From assembly GCF_004103715.1 (NCBI RefSeq), contig NZ_CP035282.1, positions 2,036,673-2,100,672 on the forward strand: a DNA stretch of 64,000 nucleotides, in the 5' to 3' direction. Position 1 is the stretch's first letter. Every line of letters begins with the position of its first letter. Of the stretch, positions 29,852-39,696 are shown piece by piece. Below the pieces are notes generated by a model. It had not been told where the DNA came from. It worked only from the letters and a program-made list of their open reading frames with translations, and did not search any database. The stretch comes from Acidilutibacter cellobiosedens. Its GTDB lineage: Bacteria; Bacillota; Clostridia; Tissierellales; Acidilutibacteraceae. Made by a program: the position numbers and the translations under genes.

Positions 29852-30310
29852 TTACGCTTTTTCGTTTTCTTTATTAAATTCTTCTATGAATTCCGTCACA
29901 TTCTTTATCCCCTCCCTTCCGGCATTTTCTATTTGTTTAAGCAGTTTTTTTCCTGACATAGACTTTCGTGCAAATACCGCCTCGATTACCATAGGCAAAT
30001 TAACGCCGCTTAATGATAAAACTTCTACGTCATATTGTTTAATTGATAAAATTAATTGGTTAAAGGGAGTTCCTCCCGTAATATCCAAAAGGACAAGCGA
30101 ACCTTTGGGAAACTTTTTCAAAGTCTCAATAAATTTATTTCTGAAATTTTCAGCTGTATCTCCGGCTTCCAATGAAAAAGCTGCCAAATTTTCGGATTCT
30201 CCTGCAATTAACTTTGTGGATTCAATTAATGCCAATGCTAACGGCCCATGGCTCATAACGATTATGCCGGGTAAATCAGCCTTTATTTCGTCAGGGCAAT
30301 TACTTTTCAC
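29852..30310 (-). CDS. PTS mannose-family EIIA
   Basis: Cytoplasmic phosphocarrier, 152 aa. The phosphorylated His is in 'IIVMSHGPLA' (residue 21), and 'LLDITGGTPFNQ' is the second family motif. It starts with GTG 30310 after GGGAGTG. It takes phosphate from HPr and passes it to EIIB. It lies between the aldolase and permease genes. By analogy with LevR systems its phosphorylation state may also signal to the divergent activator. Confidence 0.92.
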   Translation of the reverse strand: MKSNCPDEIKADLPGIIVMSHGPLALALIESTKLIAGESENLAAFSLEAGDTAENFRNKFIETLKKFPKGSLVLLDITGGTPFNQLILSIKQYDVEVLSLSGVNLPMVIEAVFARKSMSGKKLLKQIENAGREGIKNVTEFIEEFNKENEKA

Positions 30311-30424
30311 TATTTGTCACTCCCTTCCACTTTCGGTATCATCTTTAATATAAGGCCTTAAAGGATTTATTTTTATAAAAATTTAATAATACCTCCGCAT
30401 AATTTTCCACGACTAGTCGTAAAT

Positions 30425-31258
30425 CTATCCCCTATTATTACATCCGAAAAGGACCATATAATGTTTAATCTTTTCTTTATATCCCTCAACTCCACAATCA
30501 ATCATTTCAATAAGACTCGGAAACTCTGTTCTTTCAAGATATTCTTTAGCCCCTAAGGCTCCTGCGGTTTTTAAGTCCGTACCTATATTTACTTTCGTTA
30601 TGCCGGTCTCGACGGCTTTTTTCAGATTTTCATCCCCTGAAGATGAGCCACCGTGAAGAACCAGAGGCACCTTGCATATTGCTTTAAGTTCTGCTAACCT
30701 TTCAAAATCAAGATGAGGTGTTCCTACATATCTTCCGTGGGCTGTTCCTACTGCAACTGCAAGGCAGTCGACACCTGTTTTGTTTATATATTCTACGGCT
30801 TCAGAAACTTTCGTGAGACCATTATCTCTATCATTATCGTAAGTTATACCTTGTCCGACATGTCCCAATTCAGATTCTACCGAGACACCGATTGCATGAG
30901 CCATTTTAACAATTTCCCTGACCTGTTTTATATTATCTTCAAAGGCCAAGCTTGATCTATCTACCATTACAGAGGTAAAACCATACCTAATTGCTTTAAC
31001 CGCAACCTCATAACTTTTACCGTGATCGAGGTTTAATGCTACGGTAACTTCCGGATATCTCTTGCTAAAAAACTTTGCTGCTTCTGCAATAAGCTCAAGA
31101 TCTAAAGCATCGTAAACATCCATTATTAACGGAGATTTAAGCTCTATTGCAGCTTTAAAACCCGCCCCCACAGTCTCCAAATTATATACATTAGGTGCTA
31201 CAACCCCATATTCTTCTGCAGCAGCTTTATTCAATATTTTATCCATTGAAACAAACAT
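30425..31258 (-). CDS. Class II fructose-bisphosphate-type aldolase (ketose bisphosphate aldolase)
   Basis: Zinc aldolase of the Fba/GatY/KbaY family, 277 aa. Zinc ligands are seen in 'LNLDHGKSYE', 'VESELGHVGQG' and 'LVLHGGSSSG'; the last is followed by the phosphate-binding 'TKVNIGTDLK'. ATG 31258 has an AAGGAGGA site. It likely cleaves a ketose 1,6-bisphosphate or ketose phosphate to DHAP plus an aldehyde. It is the second gene after the sigma-54 promoter. With the fuculose-type aldolase, this operon has two unrelated aldolases, which is unusual. Confidence 0.9.
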   Translation of the reverse strand: MFVSMDKILNKAAAEEYGVVAPNVYNLETVGAGFKAAIELKSPLIMDVYDALDLELIAEAAKFFSKRYPEVTVALNLDHGKSYEVAVKAIRYGFTSVMVDRSSLAFEDNIKQVREIVKMAHAIGVSVESELGHVGQGITYDNDRDNGLTKVSEAVEYINKTGVDCLAVAVGTAHGRYVGTPHLDFERLAELKAICKVPLVLHGGSSSGDENLKKAVETGITKVNIGTDLKTAGALGAKEYLERTEFPSLIEMIDCGVEGYKEKIKHYMVLFGCNNRG

Positions 31259-31301
31259 ACAATTTTCCTCCTTATTTACTTATGAATTAGTTTTATCTAA
31301 A

Positions 31302-32360
31302 TTAATCTAAAGTTATTGACACTCTATAAGTCCCCGGGGTAGATGCAAGCTCAAAGGCATGCTGGCAGTCATCCATAGGTATCTTCTGGGATATTATCTT
31401 GCCTACTTTAACAACTCCCGAACCTAAAAATTCGGCTGCAAGTTGATAATCCGACGGATCAGAGTTATATGTTCCTATTAGTTCCATTTCTTTATAGTGA
31501 ATTTGATTTGCATTTACATTAAGTTCCGGTACCGGATGCCCTGATGCGAAGAAGAGAATTCTTCCTCTGGGAGCAAGTACCTTTAAAGCCTGGTCATTTA
31601 CCGTTGTATTGGCAACAGCAAGTATTACAACATTCACTCCTATACCCTTTGTGAACCTCTTAATTACCGAGTTTAAATCTTCTTTCATTGGGTTTACAGT
31701 CTTAAGACCGATAGACTGAGCAAGCCGACAGCGTTCTTCGCTGATCTCGCTTACAATAACATCTCCGCCAAAAACTTTTGCAACCTGTGCATTTACCAAC
31801 CCTAAATTACCGGCTCCTATTACCAATACCTTATCTCCCGGGGCAATTCTTATACGTTTAGCTCCATGTATACAGGTAGATATCGGTTCAACAAAACCCG
31901 CTTCTTCATAAGAAATACTTGAGTCTACCGGATACAACCTTCCTGATTCATATGCCGCATATTGGCTGAATCCAAAGGAACCGCTTACTCCACCAAATTC
32001 CACTTCCTTAGGCTTATTTACACACCTATCCGGATGACCTGACCTGCAAAAATGGCATTCTCCGCAACCTCTGGAGCCCTGTCCGCCGAATACAACGTGG
32101 GTCCCTATTTTCAATGCCGGATTCGTAACCCCTTCTCCTAATTCAACAATTTCTCCAGCCATTTCATGTCCAGGTGCCCAGGGAAATTTTCTTCCCATGG
32201 ATTTCCTAAGTCCTTTCCAAGTTTGCCAATCTGTCGTACATATATTACACTGATGTATTCTTACAAGTACCTGTCCTGGCCCCGGTTTAGGAATATCCAT
32301 TTTTCTGATAGTTACCTTGCCTATATCCTCCATTACCATTACTTTCATTTTGCCTTCCAT
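31302..32360 (-). CDS. Zinc-binding alcohol dehydrogenase
   Basis: First gene of the operon, 352 aa, medium-chain dehydrogenase family. Catalytic zinc: Cys in 'QCNICTTDW' and 'PGHEMAGEIVE'. Structural zinc: 'CGECHFCRSGHPDRC'. Rossmann motif 'VIGAGNLGLVNAQVAK'. ATG 32360 follows TAGGAGGAG. It differs from the zinc enzyme at 24663-25721. It probably oxidises a secondary alcohol of the incoming polyol or its phosphate. Confidence 0.88.
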   Translation of the reverse strand: MEGKMKVMVMEDIGKVTIRKMDIPKPGPGQVLVRIHQCNICTTDWQTWKGLRKSMGRKFPWAPGHEMAGEIVELGEGVTNPALKIGTHVVFGGQGSRGCGECHFCRSGHPDRCVNKPKEVEFGGVSGSFGFSQYAAYESGRLYPVDSSISYEEAGFVEPISTCIHGAKRIRIAPGDKVLVIGAGNLGLVNAQVAKVFGGDVIVSEISEERCRLAQSIGLKTVNPMKEDLNSVIKRFTKGIGVNVVILAVANTTVNDQALKVLAPRGRILFFASGHPVPELNVNANQIHYKEMELIGTYNSDPSDYQLAAEFLGSGVVKVGKIISQKIPMDDCQHAFELASTPGTYRVSITLD

Positions 32361-32505
32361 TTTAAAACTCCTCCTAATAATATTAATGTTTACTATCTAC
32401 CGCTGATTTATATATTCAGCAAAATTTTCAGTCTTAGACAGTGCTATTATTAATAACATTCACCTCTCTTCAATAAAAATTATTAATACGACTATCTTTA
32501 TATAA

Positions 32506-32521
32506 AGCAATATTTATGCCA
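32506..32521 (-). promoter_or_regulatory. Sigma-54 (-24/-12) promoter of the PTS operon
   Basis: The minus strand reads TGGCATAAATATTGCT. The GG and GC are exactly 10 nt apart, as sigma-54 promoters require, and the flanking bases fit TGGCAC-N5-TTGCW well. It sits about 145 bp upstream of the first gene and faces away from a GAFTGA-type activator gene, which supports the call. Confidence 0.85.
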
Positions 32522-32591
32522 AAACGTGTCGTATAACCCTGTCAAATTTCATTACATATTGTCTCTTTTGCCCTTTTACCATAAATAACTA

Positions 32592-32620
32592 TTGTCTTGC
32601 TTTATGATGTATGGTATAAT
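32592..32620 (+). promoter_or_regulatory. Housekeeping promoter of the LevR-type activator gene
   Basis: TTGTCT (32592-32597) and TATAAT (32615-32620) are 17 nt apart on the plus strand, giving a leader of about 147 nt. The octamer TATTGTCT that contains part of the -35 also occurs at 32557-32564, 33 bp away; it could be an activator binding site. Confidence 0.65.
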
Positions 32621-32773
32621 TTATTTAAATAAAAATCATAAGTTTTGCCTATTTATCAACAATAATAATCACAGCTAATCTATAAATACTATCCATAATG
32701 AAAAAAGAATAACTTTAATGTAAAGAAGTGTGGAAAACCTTATCTGTTATATTTTGGTGAAAAGGGTGATTTT

Positions 32774-35617
32774 ATGATGAGAAGGGTAGAAAAAATAGAA
32801 GAATATGTTAAGGATGAGTGTAGCCGAAGATTTAATTCCGGTATTTCTTCCGGAATAACGGCTTCTGAAGCTGCAGAAGCTCTGGGAATTAACAGAAATG
32901 ATGCATCTACAGACTTAAACAAACTTTTTTCAGCAGGTAAGCTAATCAAAAAAGGGAAAAAACCTGTAGAATTTTTCCCTTCGGAAAATAAGGCAGATAT
33001 ATGTGATACCGGACTCAAAGTTCATGAGTCCAAAATCAATAATGCCTTAGATTATATAATAGACAACAGCCCAAGCCTCCGTTCAGCTTTTCAATTGGCC
33101 AAAGCTGCTGCATCTTATCCTCCCCACGGTTTGAACACACTTATCACTGGAGAAACGGGAGTCGGTAAAAATTTTTTAGCAGAGGCTATGTGGCAATATA
33201 TTTCGGATAAAAAAACTTTCCAAAATAAATCCGACAACATTCCTTTTATAACCTTCTGCTGTGCCGAGTATGCAGATAACCCTCAGCTACTTCTCTCACA
33301 GCTCTTCGGATACGCAAAGGGTGCTTTCACCGGTGCCCTTAGTGATAAGGAAGGCTTGGTTGAGAAAGCCGACCATGGAATACTTTTCTTGGATGAAGTG
33401 CATAGGCTTCCTTCAGCCGGTCAAGAGCTGTTATTTACATTAATCGATAAGGGTACCTTTCGCAGAATAGGAGATACTGTCGATCGTCATGTGGATGTGA
33501 TGATAATTTGTGCTACTACGGAAGATATCTCCACATCTCTTCTGAAAACATTTATTCGACGTATTCCGGTTCATATATATGTGCCAAAATTATCGGAGCG
33601 TTCACCTAAAGAAAGATTACAACTGGTAAATTCTTTTATTGTTCAGGAAGCAAAAAGAATAAATCTTCCTATCTGGGTTTCTGGTAACGTTTTAAAGTTA
33701 CTGGTTAACTATACTGGCAAAGGAAATATTGGGGAGCTTAGAAATATTATTAATCTTTCCTGTGCAAAAAGTTATCTTAGTTTTTTATCTAATAATGACA
33801 ATAATATAACTGGTACAGAAAGTTCGAACCAGAGACTCCGTCATCTACAACTAAATATATACGACCTTCCTCAGAAAGTTTACCAGCAAATAAATTCTGC
33901 ACATTATATGGAAAATCGCTTTGATTCAAAGATATTTAGTGAAGGGTTTATGTTTTATCCCGACAATTTCAATAAATCCCTCTCTCTTTCTGATGAAGAC
34001 AAATACTCAATTAATTTATATTATTTTATTGAAAAAAAGATTCAAGCTTACAGAAATTTACATCTTAATAATAATGAAGTGGAGCTGCGCGTCGCTCAGG
34101 ACTTGGATTCATATCATAATAATATTATTCAGAGGATGATGGTTTCTGAAGATTATGGCTCAAAGTTAATAGATTCGATTATTTCTCCCATTTACAGCGA
34201 AGTAGCTGATGAAATTCTTGAAATTGCTTCTAAACGTCTTGAAAGGATATATTCTAAAAGTCTGTCTATAGCATTTACTTTGCATATACAACAATTTTTA
34301 GAAAGAATAAAAACCGGTGAAATAATTTATAATCCCAACTTAGAAAATATACGCAAAGTACATGAAAGAGAATTTAAATTCTTAAAGGAAATTGAAAATC
34401 CAATTTCCCAAAAATTAGGAGTGTCAATTCCTGATGACGAATTAGGATTCTGGGCTATGTTTTTAAGTCATCATGATTCTTCTTTGGACTCTTCCATGGA
34501 GATCGGGTTAATTGTTGTCAGCCATGGAACTTCCACTGCCAGCAGTATTGCAAACTTTGTTAATGAGGTAATGTCCATAAACTATGTTTATGCTGTCGAT
34601 GCTCCACTGCAAAAGTCCTTTTCCGACGTTTTTAATGATCTTTGCAAACTTGTTTTAAAAGTAAATAAAGGAAAAGGTGTTTTGCTTCTAGTAGATATGG
34701 GATCTTTTGTGAATATGGAGGATGACTTGATTAATGCTACGGGAATTCCTTGTAAGATTATACCCTTGGTAAGCCCGATTTTAGTATTAGAAGCGGCAAA
34801 AATTGTACTGTCCACGGAGGACTCCTTATATACTGTCTACAAAAGAATTTATCGTTCATACTATGAATATTTTGTTAATCAGTTCAAACAATCCGTTAAT
34901 AAGGCCGGAAGTCTGCCGTCAACTAACAGTAAAAAATCGGCTGATATGAAGAACGTCATTCTTACTGTTTGTACGACAGGATATGGAAGTGCTTCTGTAT
35001 TAAAACAATTACTTGCAGAAAAATTGCCTCAAAATATTAGTATTGAAATAATTGCACTAGCAATCGATCAGGATATAAATACATATGTGCAAAATCTTCA
35101 TGGAAGAGTAAAACTAATAGTCGGCGGAATAAATCCTCAGATTCCCGGGGTTCCTTTTATCGGTGCAGAATCTGTATTTACGCAAGAAGGATTAAATAAA
35201 ATAAAGTCATTCTTAAATATGAATTGTTTCACAACAACAACAGAAATATCAGATACCGTTATGACAAATGATGAGGCTTTCAACCTAATTAAGCAGAGAT
35301 GTTCTTATTTTACTCCATCTATTGATTCAACAGTAGCAATGAATGCCTGCATGGCTTTTTGCGATGGTGTAAAGAAAAAAATAGTTTCAAAACCATATAC
35401 AAGTAATTATTTTGTTAACATATCCTTACATTTTCTATGTATGCTTGAACGTATACACACTAACCAAGCAGATCCAATGCCTGAGTGGGGAAATTCAATA
35501 ATCAATTTAAATCATTCCCTATATATAGAAATTAAGAAGTTATTAAACCAGATATGCGAACCGTTGGGTTATCATGTACCTAAAAGCGAAATATGTTATT
35601 ATCTCAGGTTATTGTAA
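32774..35617 (+). CDS. LevR-type sigma-54-dependent transcriptional activator with PTS regulation domains
   Basis: A 947 aa regulator. Order: winged helix (residues 1 to about 75), AAA+ domain with Walker A 'TGETGVGKN' (125-133) and the sigma-54 contact motif 'GAFTGA' (183-188), a PRD, a mannose-type EIIA-like domain ('GLIVVSHGTST', with its His), an EIIB-like stretch ('LTVCTTGYGSA') and a C-terminal PRD. Such proteins open sigma-54 promoters and are tuned by phosphorylation from HPr and EIIB on the PRDs. ATG 32774 follows AAAGGGTG. The gene is divergent from the PTS operon, whose -24/-12 promoter is the obvious target. Confidence 0.93.
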   Translation: MMRRVEKIEEYVKDECSRRFNSGISSGITASEAAEALGINRNDASTDLNKLFSAGKLIKKGKKPVEFFPSENKADICDTGLKVHESKINNALDYIIDNSPSLRSAFQLAKAAASYPPHGLNTLITGETGVGKNFLAEAMWQYISDKKTFQNKSDNIPFITFCCAEYADNPQLLLSQLFGYAKGAFTGALSDKEGLVEKADHGILFLDEVHRLPSAGQELLFTLIDKGTFRRIGDTVDRHVDVMIICATTEDISTSLLKTFIRRIPVHIYVPKLSERSPKERLQLVNSFIVQEAKRINLPIWVSGNVLKLLVNYTGKGNIGELRNIINLSCAKSYLSFLSNNDNNITGTESSNQRLRHLQLNIYDLPQKVYQQINSAHYMENRFDSKIFSEGFMFYPDNFNKSLSLSDEDKYSINLYYFIEKKIQAYRNLHLNNNEVELRVAQDLDSYHNNIIQRMMVSEDYGSKLIDSIISPIYSEVADEILEIASKRLERIYSKSLSIAFTLHIQQFLERIKTGEIIYNPNLENIRKVHEREFKFLKEIENPISQKLGVSIPDDELGFWAMFLSHHDSSLDSSMEIGLIVVSHGTSTASSIANFVNEVMSINYVYAVDAPLQKSFSDVFNDLCKLVLKVNKGKGVLLLVDMGSFVNMEDDLINATGIPCKIIPLVSPILVLEAAKIVLSTEDSLYTVYKRIYRSYYEYFVNQFKQSVNKAGSLPSTNSKKSADMKNVILTVCTTGYGSASVLKQLLAEKLPQNISIEIIALAIDQDINTYVQNLHGRVKLIVGGINPQIPGVPFIGAESVFTQEGLNKIKSFLNMNCFTTTTEISDTVMTNDEAFNLIKQRCSYFTPSIDSTVAMNACMAFCDGVKKKIVSKPYTSNYFVNISLHFLCMLERIHTNQADPMPEWGNSIINLNHSLYIEIKKLLNQICEPLGYHVPKSEICYYLRLL

Positions 35618-35652
35618 GCACTGTCAACCGTTTTTACACCCATACCTTATTT

Positions 35653-36792
35653 CTAATATAAAATATCCGTTTTTCTCTCTTTTCTCCACCTCACTATCAT
35701 GGATACAGTGCTGGTAAGCATCAAAGCAATATAAGATAATTCTAAAAAATATTTTGGATAAAAGATGCTTGTCATATAATGTATCAAATAATTTAATAAT
35801 ATTACAAAAACAAATAACGCTATAGGCAATTGAATCCCGATTAAAGTTATATAGTTGTTTCCTATACTGGAAACCAACATGGATATCAGTGTAAAGGTAA
35901 AGGATAATATATAAATTCCTATTACCGTAAGATATATATACTGAATAAATGTTAAATCGTACCAGGAAATAATGGAATTATATATTGAATTTATATTTGA
36001 ATTAAAGAACATGGATGTATTATTTGTAGAGTATATACTAAAAAAGCATATAAACTGTAAAGTTACAATTATAGCAGATGCCAACAGCCCCGCAATTATC
36101 TTCTTTTTAAATATTTTTCTTCCTGTTTTAGATGTATATTGAAGATAGCTTATTCTATCTTTATTATCTCTTAAATATATCGGTGTTATCATAAACATTA
36201 CACTTAGCAATATAGTTGCCGCTACGGGTTTTATTAAATTATCATAATTAAAAAATACCACATCAGTAAATACAGAAGTCTCTAAATTTTTTTCCAATAT
36301 CTCCTTAATTCTTGTCTCTTGTTTTTCATTTGATGCCTTACTCATCATATAATCTTCTCTATTTTCATAGACTTGTATATACTCTTCCCTCCAAGGCAGT
36401 TCCCAAAATACATCTACTTTCCTTTTAAAGATTACATCATTATTTAATTTTTTAAGTTCTTTATTATTTGTATCCATATTGACAAAATCGTCATAATTCA
36501 TTATTCCTGCTCTTTTAAAATCTTTCCTCGATTGGATATACCCATCTGCTTCCCTTTCGGCTTCTTCATATTTTACTTTGAAATCCTTAAATTCCTCTTC
36601 ATCCATAAACTCTCCATAATCGTCTTCCATCTCTATAAACATATTATAAATATCCGTAGCTGGTCTTCCGTTTGGAAATACGCTTATTTCAAATTCGATA
36701 AATAAAAAATACATGATGATGTTTATCAATATCAGCAGTATAACAGACTTTATATTAAATATCTTCTTCAATTCGTTTAAAATAATATCCAT
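35653..36792 (-). CDS. ABC-2 type permease (second of a pair)
   Basis: Membrane protein of 379 aa. It has one N-terminal membrane segment ('VILLILINIIMYFLFI'), a long extracellular or cytoplasmic region rich in Glu/Lys (about residues 35-165), then five or so membrane helices. This is the layout of large ABC-2 (bacitracin/lantibiotic-type) permeases. It starts 5 bp after the related gene at 36798-38063 and shares its operon with an ATPase and an ECF sigma factor. The exported substrate is unknown; drug or lipid export is possible. Confidence 0.75.
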   Translation of the reverse strand: MDIILNELKKIFNIKSVILLILINIIMYFLFIEFEISVFPNGRPATDIYNMFIEMEDDYGEFMDEEEFKDFKVKYEEAEREADGYIQSRKDFKRAGIMNYDDFVNMDTNNKELKKLNNDVIFKRKVDVFWELPWREEYIQVYENREDYMMSKASNEKQETRIKEILEKNLETSVFTDVVFFNYDNLIKPVAATILLSVMFMITPIYLRDNKDRISYLQYTSKTGRKIFKKKIIAGLLASAIIVTLQFICFFSIYSTNNTSMFFNSNINSIYNSIISWYDLTFIQYIYLTVIGIYILSFTFTLISMLVSSIGNNYITLIGIQLPIALFVFVILLNYLIHYMTSIFYPKYFLELSYIALMLTSTVSMIVRWRKERKTDILY

Positions 36793-36797
36793 TTATT

Positions 36798-38063
36798 TCA
36801 CCTCGCTATATCTTGTTTTTTAAATCTATTAATTGATAAAGTCCCAAGAATCAGCAACAATACTGACCATATACCCACTGTAGCTAATTCATAATATTTA
36901 AAAGTTGTAAAAGCACCGCTTTCCATAAACCATATAAAAGGATTCATGATTAAAAAGAAAGGAGTAAACCCACCTATAAATATAGCATTACTGTTTCTTG
37001 GAGCCATTCCCGGAACAATTAAAAACAACCCGAATATTATGGCAAATATAACGAATACAATATAATTATTCTTTATTGCCCTTGCTATTATAAAAGTGAT
37101 TCCGATAAAAAGTAACATACACGCAAAAATCACCCCTATACCGGCAAATAAATATTGTACAAAGGACATGTTCCACCAAGACATATATACGAAGTCGTAA
37201 TCAGCGTTAAAACAACTGCTTATAGGAACATTCCAAAGTCTCGAGTAGTCAAAAGTCATAAAATACAAACCTAAACCGGTAATCAAGATAATTCCCGTTG
37301 CTAATATACTGGAAACTATAGCCGCAGATATCTTGTCCAGAATAAAATTTCTTCCCCTTCTTGTAGTATATGTTATGGCTTCTGTATTATTTTCAAATTC
37401 ATAGTTTATCAAATAAGATGTGATAAGCACCGTTAATATGATTATCTCAAATATAATGCTTTTAAATAAACTTTTAAACAATAGAGAATGCATTCTATAA
37501 ATCTGACCTATATAGAACAAATTTTTATGCTCTTTATTATTGACTAACTGATGAAATCTTTTATTAAAATCCCTATACTCATTTCTTACGGTATTTGCGG
37601 CTTCTCCCTTGAGTCCGTATTTACTTATTTCATTCTCGGCTTTTTCCATAATATCAATGTTTGAATAGACATCATCAATTTCTCCGATTTTATAATAATA
37701 GGCTTCTACTATTCCCAGTTCTCTGATAAATTCTATTTCTTCTTTATCGTATATATCCTCAATGCCATAGTTATGATCATCATAAAATTCCGATACACTA
37801 TTGTAATTTTTCGATTCCCTTTCGTTTACAAGTATATTTAATCTCTTTAATCCTTTGTCATAATACGATTTAAATCCGGATATCATTTTGTCATCTATTT
37901 TATAGCCGAATTTATTCACAATCTTATTTAAAACTTCTAAATCCTCTTTAATATATGAACTTTTAAATATTATGGTAGAATTAAAAATTATAAAAAGGAT
38001 TAAAAGCCCTATTATAATCGGAGAAGTTATAACTTTTTTAAATTCATTTATCCTTATATTCAT
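36798..38063 (-). CDS. ABC-2 type permease (first of a pair)
   Basis: Similar architecture to its neighbour: N-terminal helix 'VITSPIIIGLLILFIIFN'-like, a soluble region to about residue 195, then roughly five membrane helices. Length is 421 aa. ATG 38063 overlaps no other gene and lies 7 bp downstream of the ATPase gene. The two permeases probably form a heterodimer served by the ATPase at 38071-38946. Confidence 0.77.
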   Translation of the reverse strand: MNIRINEFKKVITSPIIIGLLILFIIFNSTIIFKSSYIKEDLEVLNKIVNKFGYKIDDKMISGFKSYYDKGLKRLNILVNERESKNYNSVSEFYDDHNYGIEDIYDKEEIEFIRELGIVEAYYYKIGEIDDVYSNIDIMEKAENEISKYGLKGEAANTVRNEYRDFNKRFHQLVNNKEHKNLFYIGQIYRMHSLLFKSLFKSIIFEIIILTVLITSYLINYEFENNTEAITYTTRRGRNFILDKISAAIVSSILATGIILITGLGLYFMTFDYSRLWNVPISSCFNADYDFVYMSWWNMSFVQYLFAGIGVIFACMLLFIGITFIIARAIKNNYIVFVIFAIIFGLFLIVPGMAPRNSNAIFIGGFTPFFLIMNPFIWFMESGAFTTFKYYELATVGIWSVLLLILGTLSINRFKKQDIAR

Positions 38064-38070
38064 GTGATAT

Positions 38071-38946
38071 TTACTCCTCTTTTATGATTTCATCTTTATA
38101 TACATAGAGAAACACATCCTCTATACTTGGATTTACAGAATCCCAGGAATTCTCCGGCTTATCTTCAGATATAAATCTGACTTTCATCTTGTCATCTTCT
38201 TGCTTTTCCGAGAGAGAAAAATACTTATTTCTAAAGCTCGGAACTTCATCAAACTCAACCTTTGTTTCATAGACCATTTCTTCAAGGATTTTGCATATGT
38301 TTTTTAAAGTATCCTTATATAAGATTTTCTTATCCTTTATCATAATTATTTCATTAGCTATGGACTCTATGTCAGAGACAATATGGGTAGAAAGAATAAC
38401 TATTCTCTCCCGGGACAATTCCGCCAATAAATTTCTGAAGCGTACCCTTTCCTTTGGATCTAATCCGGCCGTAGGCTCGTCTAATATTAAAATCTTAGGA
38501 TCATTTAGCATAGCTTGAGCTATACCGACTCTCTGAATCATTCCTCCCGAAAACTTTCTCATCTTTTTATTTGCAACATTTTCAAGACCGACTAATTTTA
38601 AAAGCTGTTCTATCTTTTTTTCTGCTTTCTTTCTGTCTATTCCCTTTAATGCAGACAGATAGCGAAGAAATCTTTTAGGGCTGTAATCTTTGTAATACCC
38701 AAACTCCTGCGGCAAATAGCCTAATATGTCTCTATAATCATCTCCCATTGCAGAGATTTCGGTACCATCATAAAGTATTTCTCCTTCATCCGGAAAAATC
38801 AAGGTAGTCAGCATCTTGATCAAAGTAGTTTTTCCTGCTCCGTTTGGTGACAATAAACCATATACACCGTTTGTAAATTCAATATTTATGTCTTTAAGAA
38901 CTAAAAACTTGCCATAGCTTTTGCTTGCATTATTCACAACCAACAT
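38071..38946 (-). CDS. ABC transporter ATP-binding protein
   Basis: ATPase of 291 aa. Walker A 'LLSPNGAGKTTLIK', signature 'FSGGMIQRVGIAQAML', Walker B 'ILILDEPTAGLD', and the switch His in 'ILSTHIVSD'. The first position of the Walker A loop carries Ser where Gly is commoner ('GLLSPNGAG'), which is tolerated in this BcrA-like branch. The extra C-terminal about 75 residues are typical of drug- or peptide-exporting ABC-2 ATPases. It pairs with the two permeases downstream. Confidence 0.92.
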   Translation of the reverse strand: MLVVNNASKSYGKFLVLKDINIEFTNGVYGLLSPNGAGKTTLIKMLTTLIFPDEGEILYDGTEISAMGDDYRDILGYLPQEFGYYKDYSPKRFLRYLSALKGIDRKKAEKKIEQLLKLVGLENVANKKMRKFSGGMIQRVGIAQAMLNDPKILILDEPTAGLDPKERVRFRNLLAELSRERIVILSTHIVSDIESIANEIIMIKDKKILYKDTLKNICKILEEMVYETKVEFDEVPSFRNKYFSLSEKQEDDKMKVRFISEDKPENSWDSVNPSIEDVFLYVYKDEIIKEE

Positions 38947-39693
38947 CTAAATCATCCCTTCTTTATTTCTAAACATTATAAGTGCTTTAAGGTTTTTTAT
39001 ATATACAAACGCACAACCAAGAGTTACCATAATCCATGTATATAAAGAAATGCTGTTTAGAAACTTTATATAAAAATCAACTTTAAATATATATAATGAT
39101 AAATTGAAGATTATCCAACCTAATATGATAAAATACTTTACATATCTGTTTTTAACCCTATTTATGGTAAACAGAAAAACTGTAGAAAAAAGAAATAATG
39201 ATGCTATGGAGATTATGAAAGCTTTTAAAAAATCTATTTTTTCATATACATATGCAACTATATATATAAAGAAAGAGTTAAACAAAATGCATATAACGCT
39301 GAATATGAGCATTCTAAAAGCCGATATCTGATATATATTGTATTTGCATGTCATCTCTATCTCACAGGTTTTATTCTGTTTTGCATTAATAAAGCTTAAA
39401 AGGGACATTGTCAGATATAACACAGGAGAAACCGTAAACAGGCAGGCATATATACCTCCGATGTTTTCCATATAATACATACTGCTGCTTGTAACTACAG
39501 GAAATAAAACAGAAAATATCAATAATATAATAAAGATAATCTCCAGGCCGTCATGAAATAAGTATCTGATTCCTATTTGCCTATACATATTTTTTAAATA
39601 GAAATAAAATGATTCTTTCCCTTTTAATCCCTGTTCCGTAATACTGTCTATTTCAGCCTTTACCTCTCTTTCACTCGGCATATCTATCTTCAT
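38947..39693 (-). CDS. Six-helix membrane protein, possible anti-sigma or transporter accessory
   Basis: I do not recognise the family. The 248 aa protein has a short soluble N-terminus (about 45 residues, 'EREVKAEIDSITEQGLKG') followed by six likely membrane helices. It is 3 bp from the ECF sigma gene and directly precedes the ATPase gene. ECF sigma factors are usually followed by a membrane anti-sigma factor, so that role is the first guess. The soluble N-terminus would then bind the sigma factor. No zinc-binding motif of the common anti-sigma type is visible. Confidence 0.6.
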   Translation of the reverse strand: MKIDMPSEREVKAEIDSITEQGLKGKESFYFYLKNMYRQIGIRYLFHDGLEIIFIILLIFSVLFPVVTSSSMYYMENIGGIYACLFTVSPVLYLTMSLLSFINAKQNKTCEIEMTCKYNIYQISAFRMLIFSVICILFNSFFIYIVAYVYEKIDFLKAFIISIASLFLFSTVFLFTINRVKNRYVKYFIILGWIIFNLSLYIFKVDFYIKFLNSISLYTWIMVTLGCAFVYIKNLKALIMFRNKEGMI

Positions 39694-39696
39694 ATA

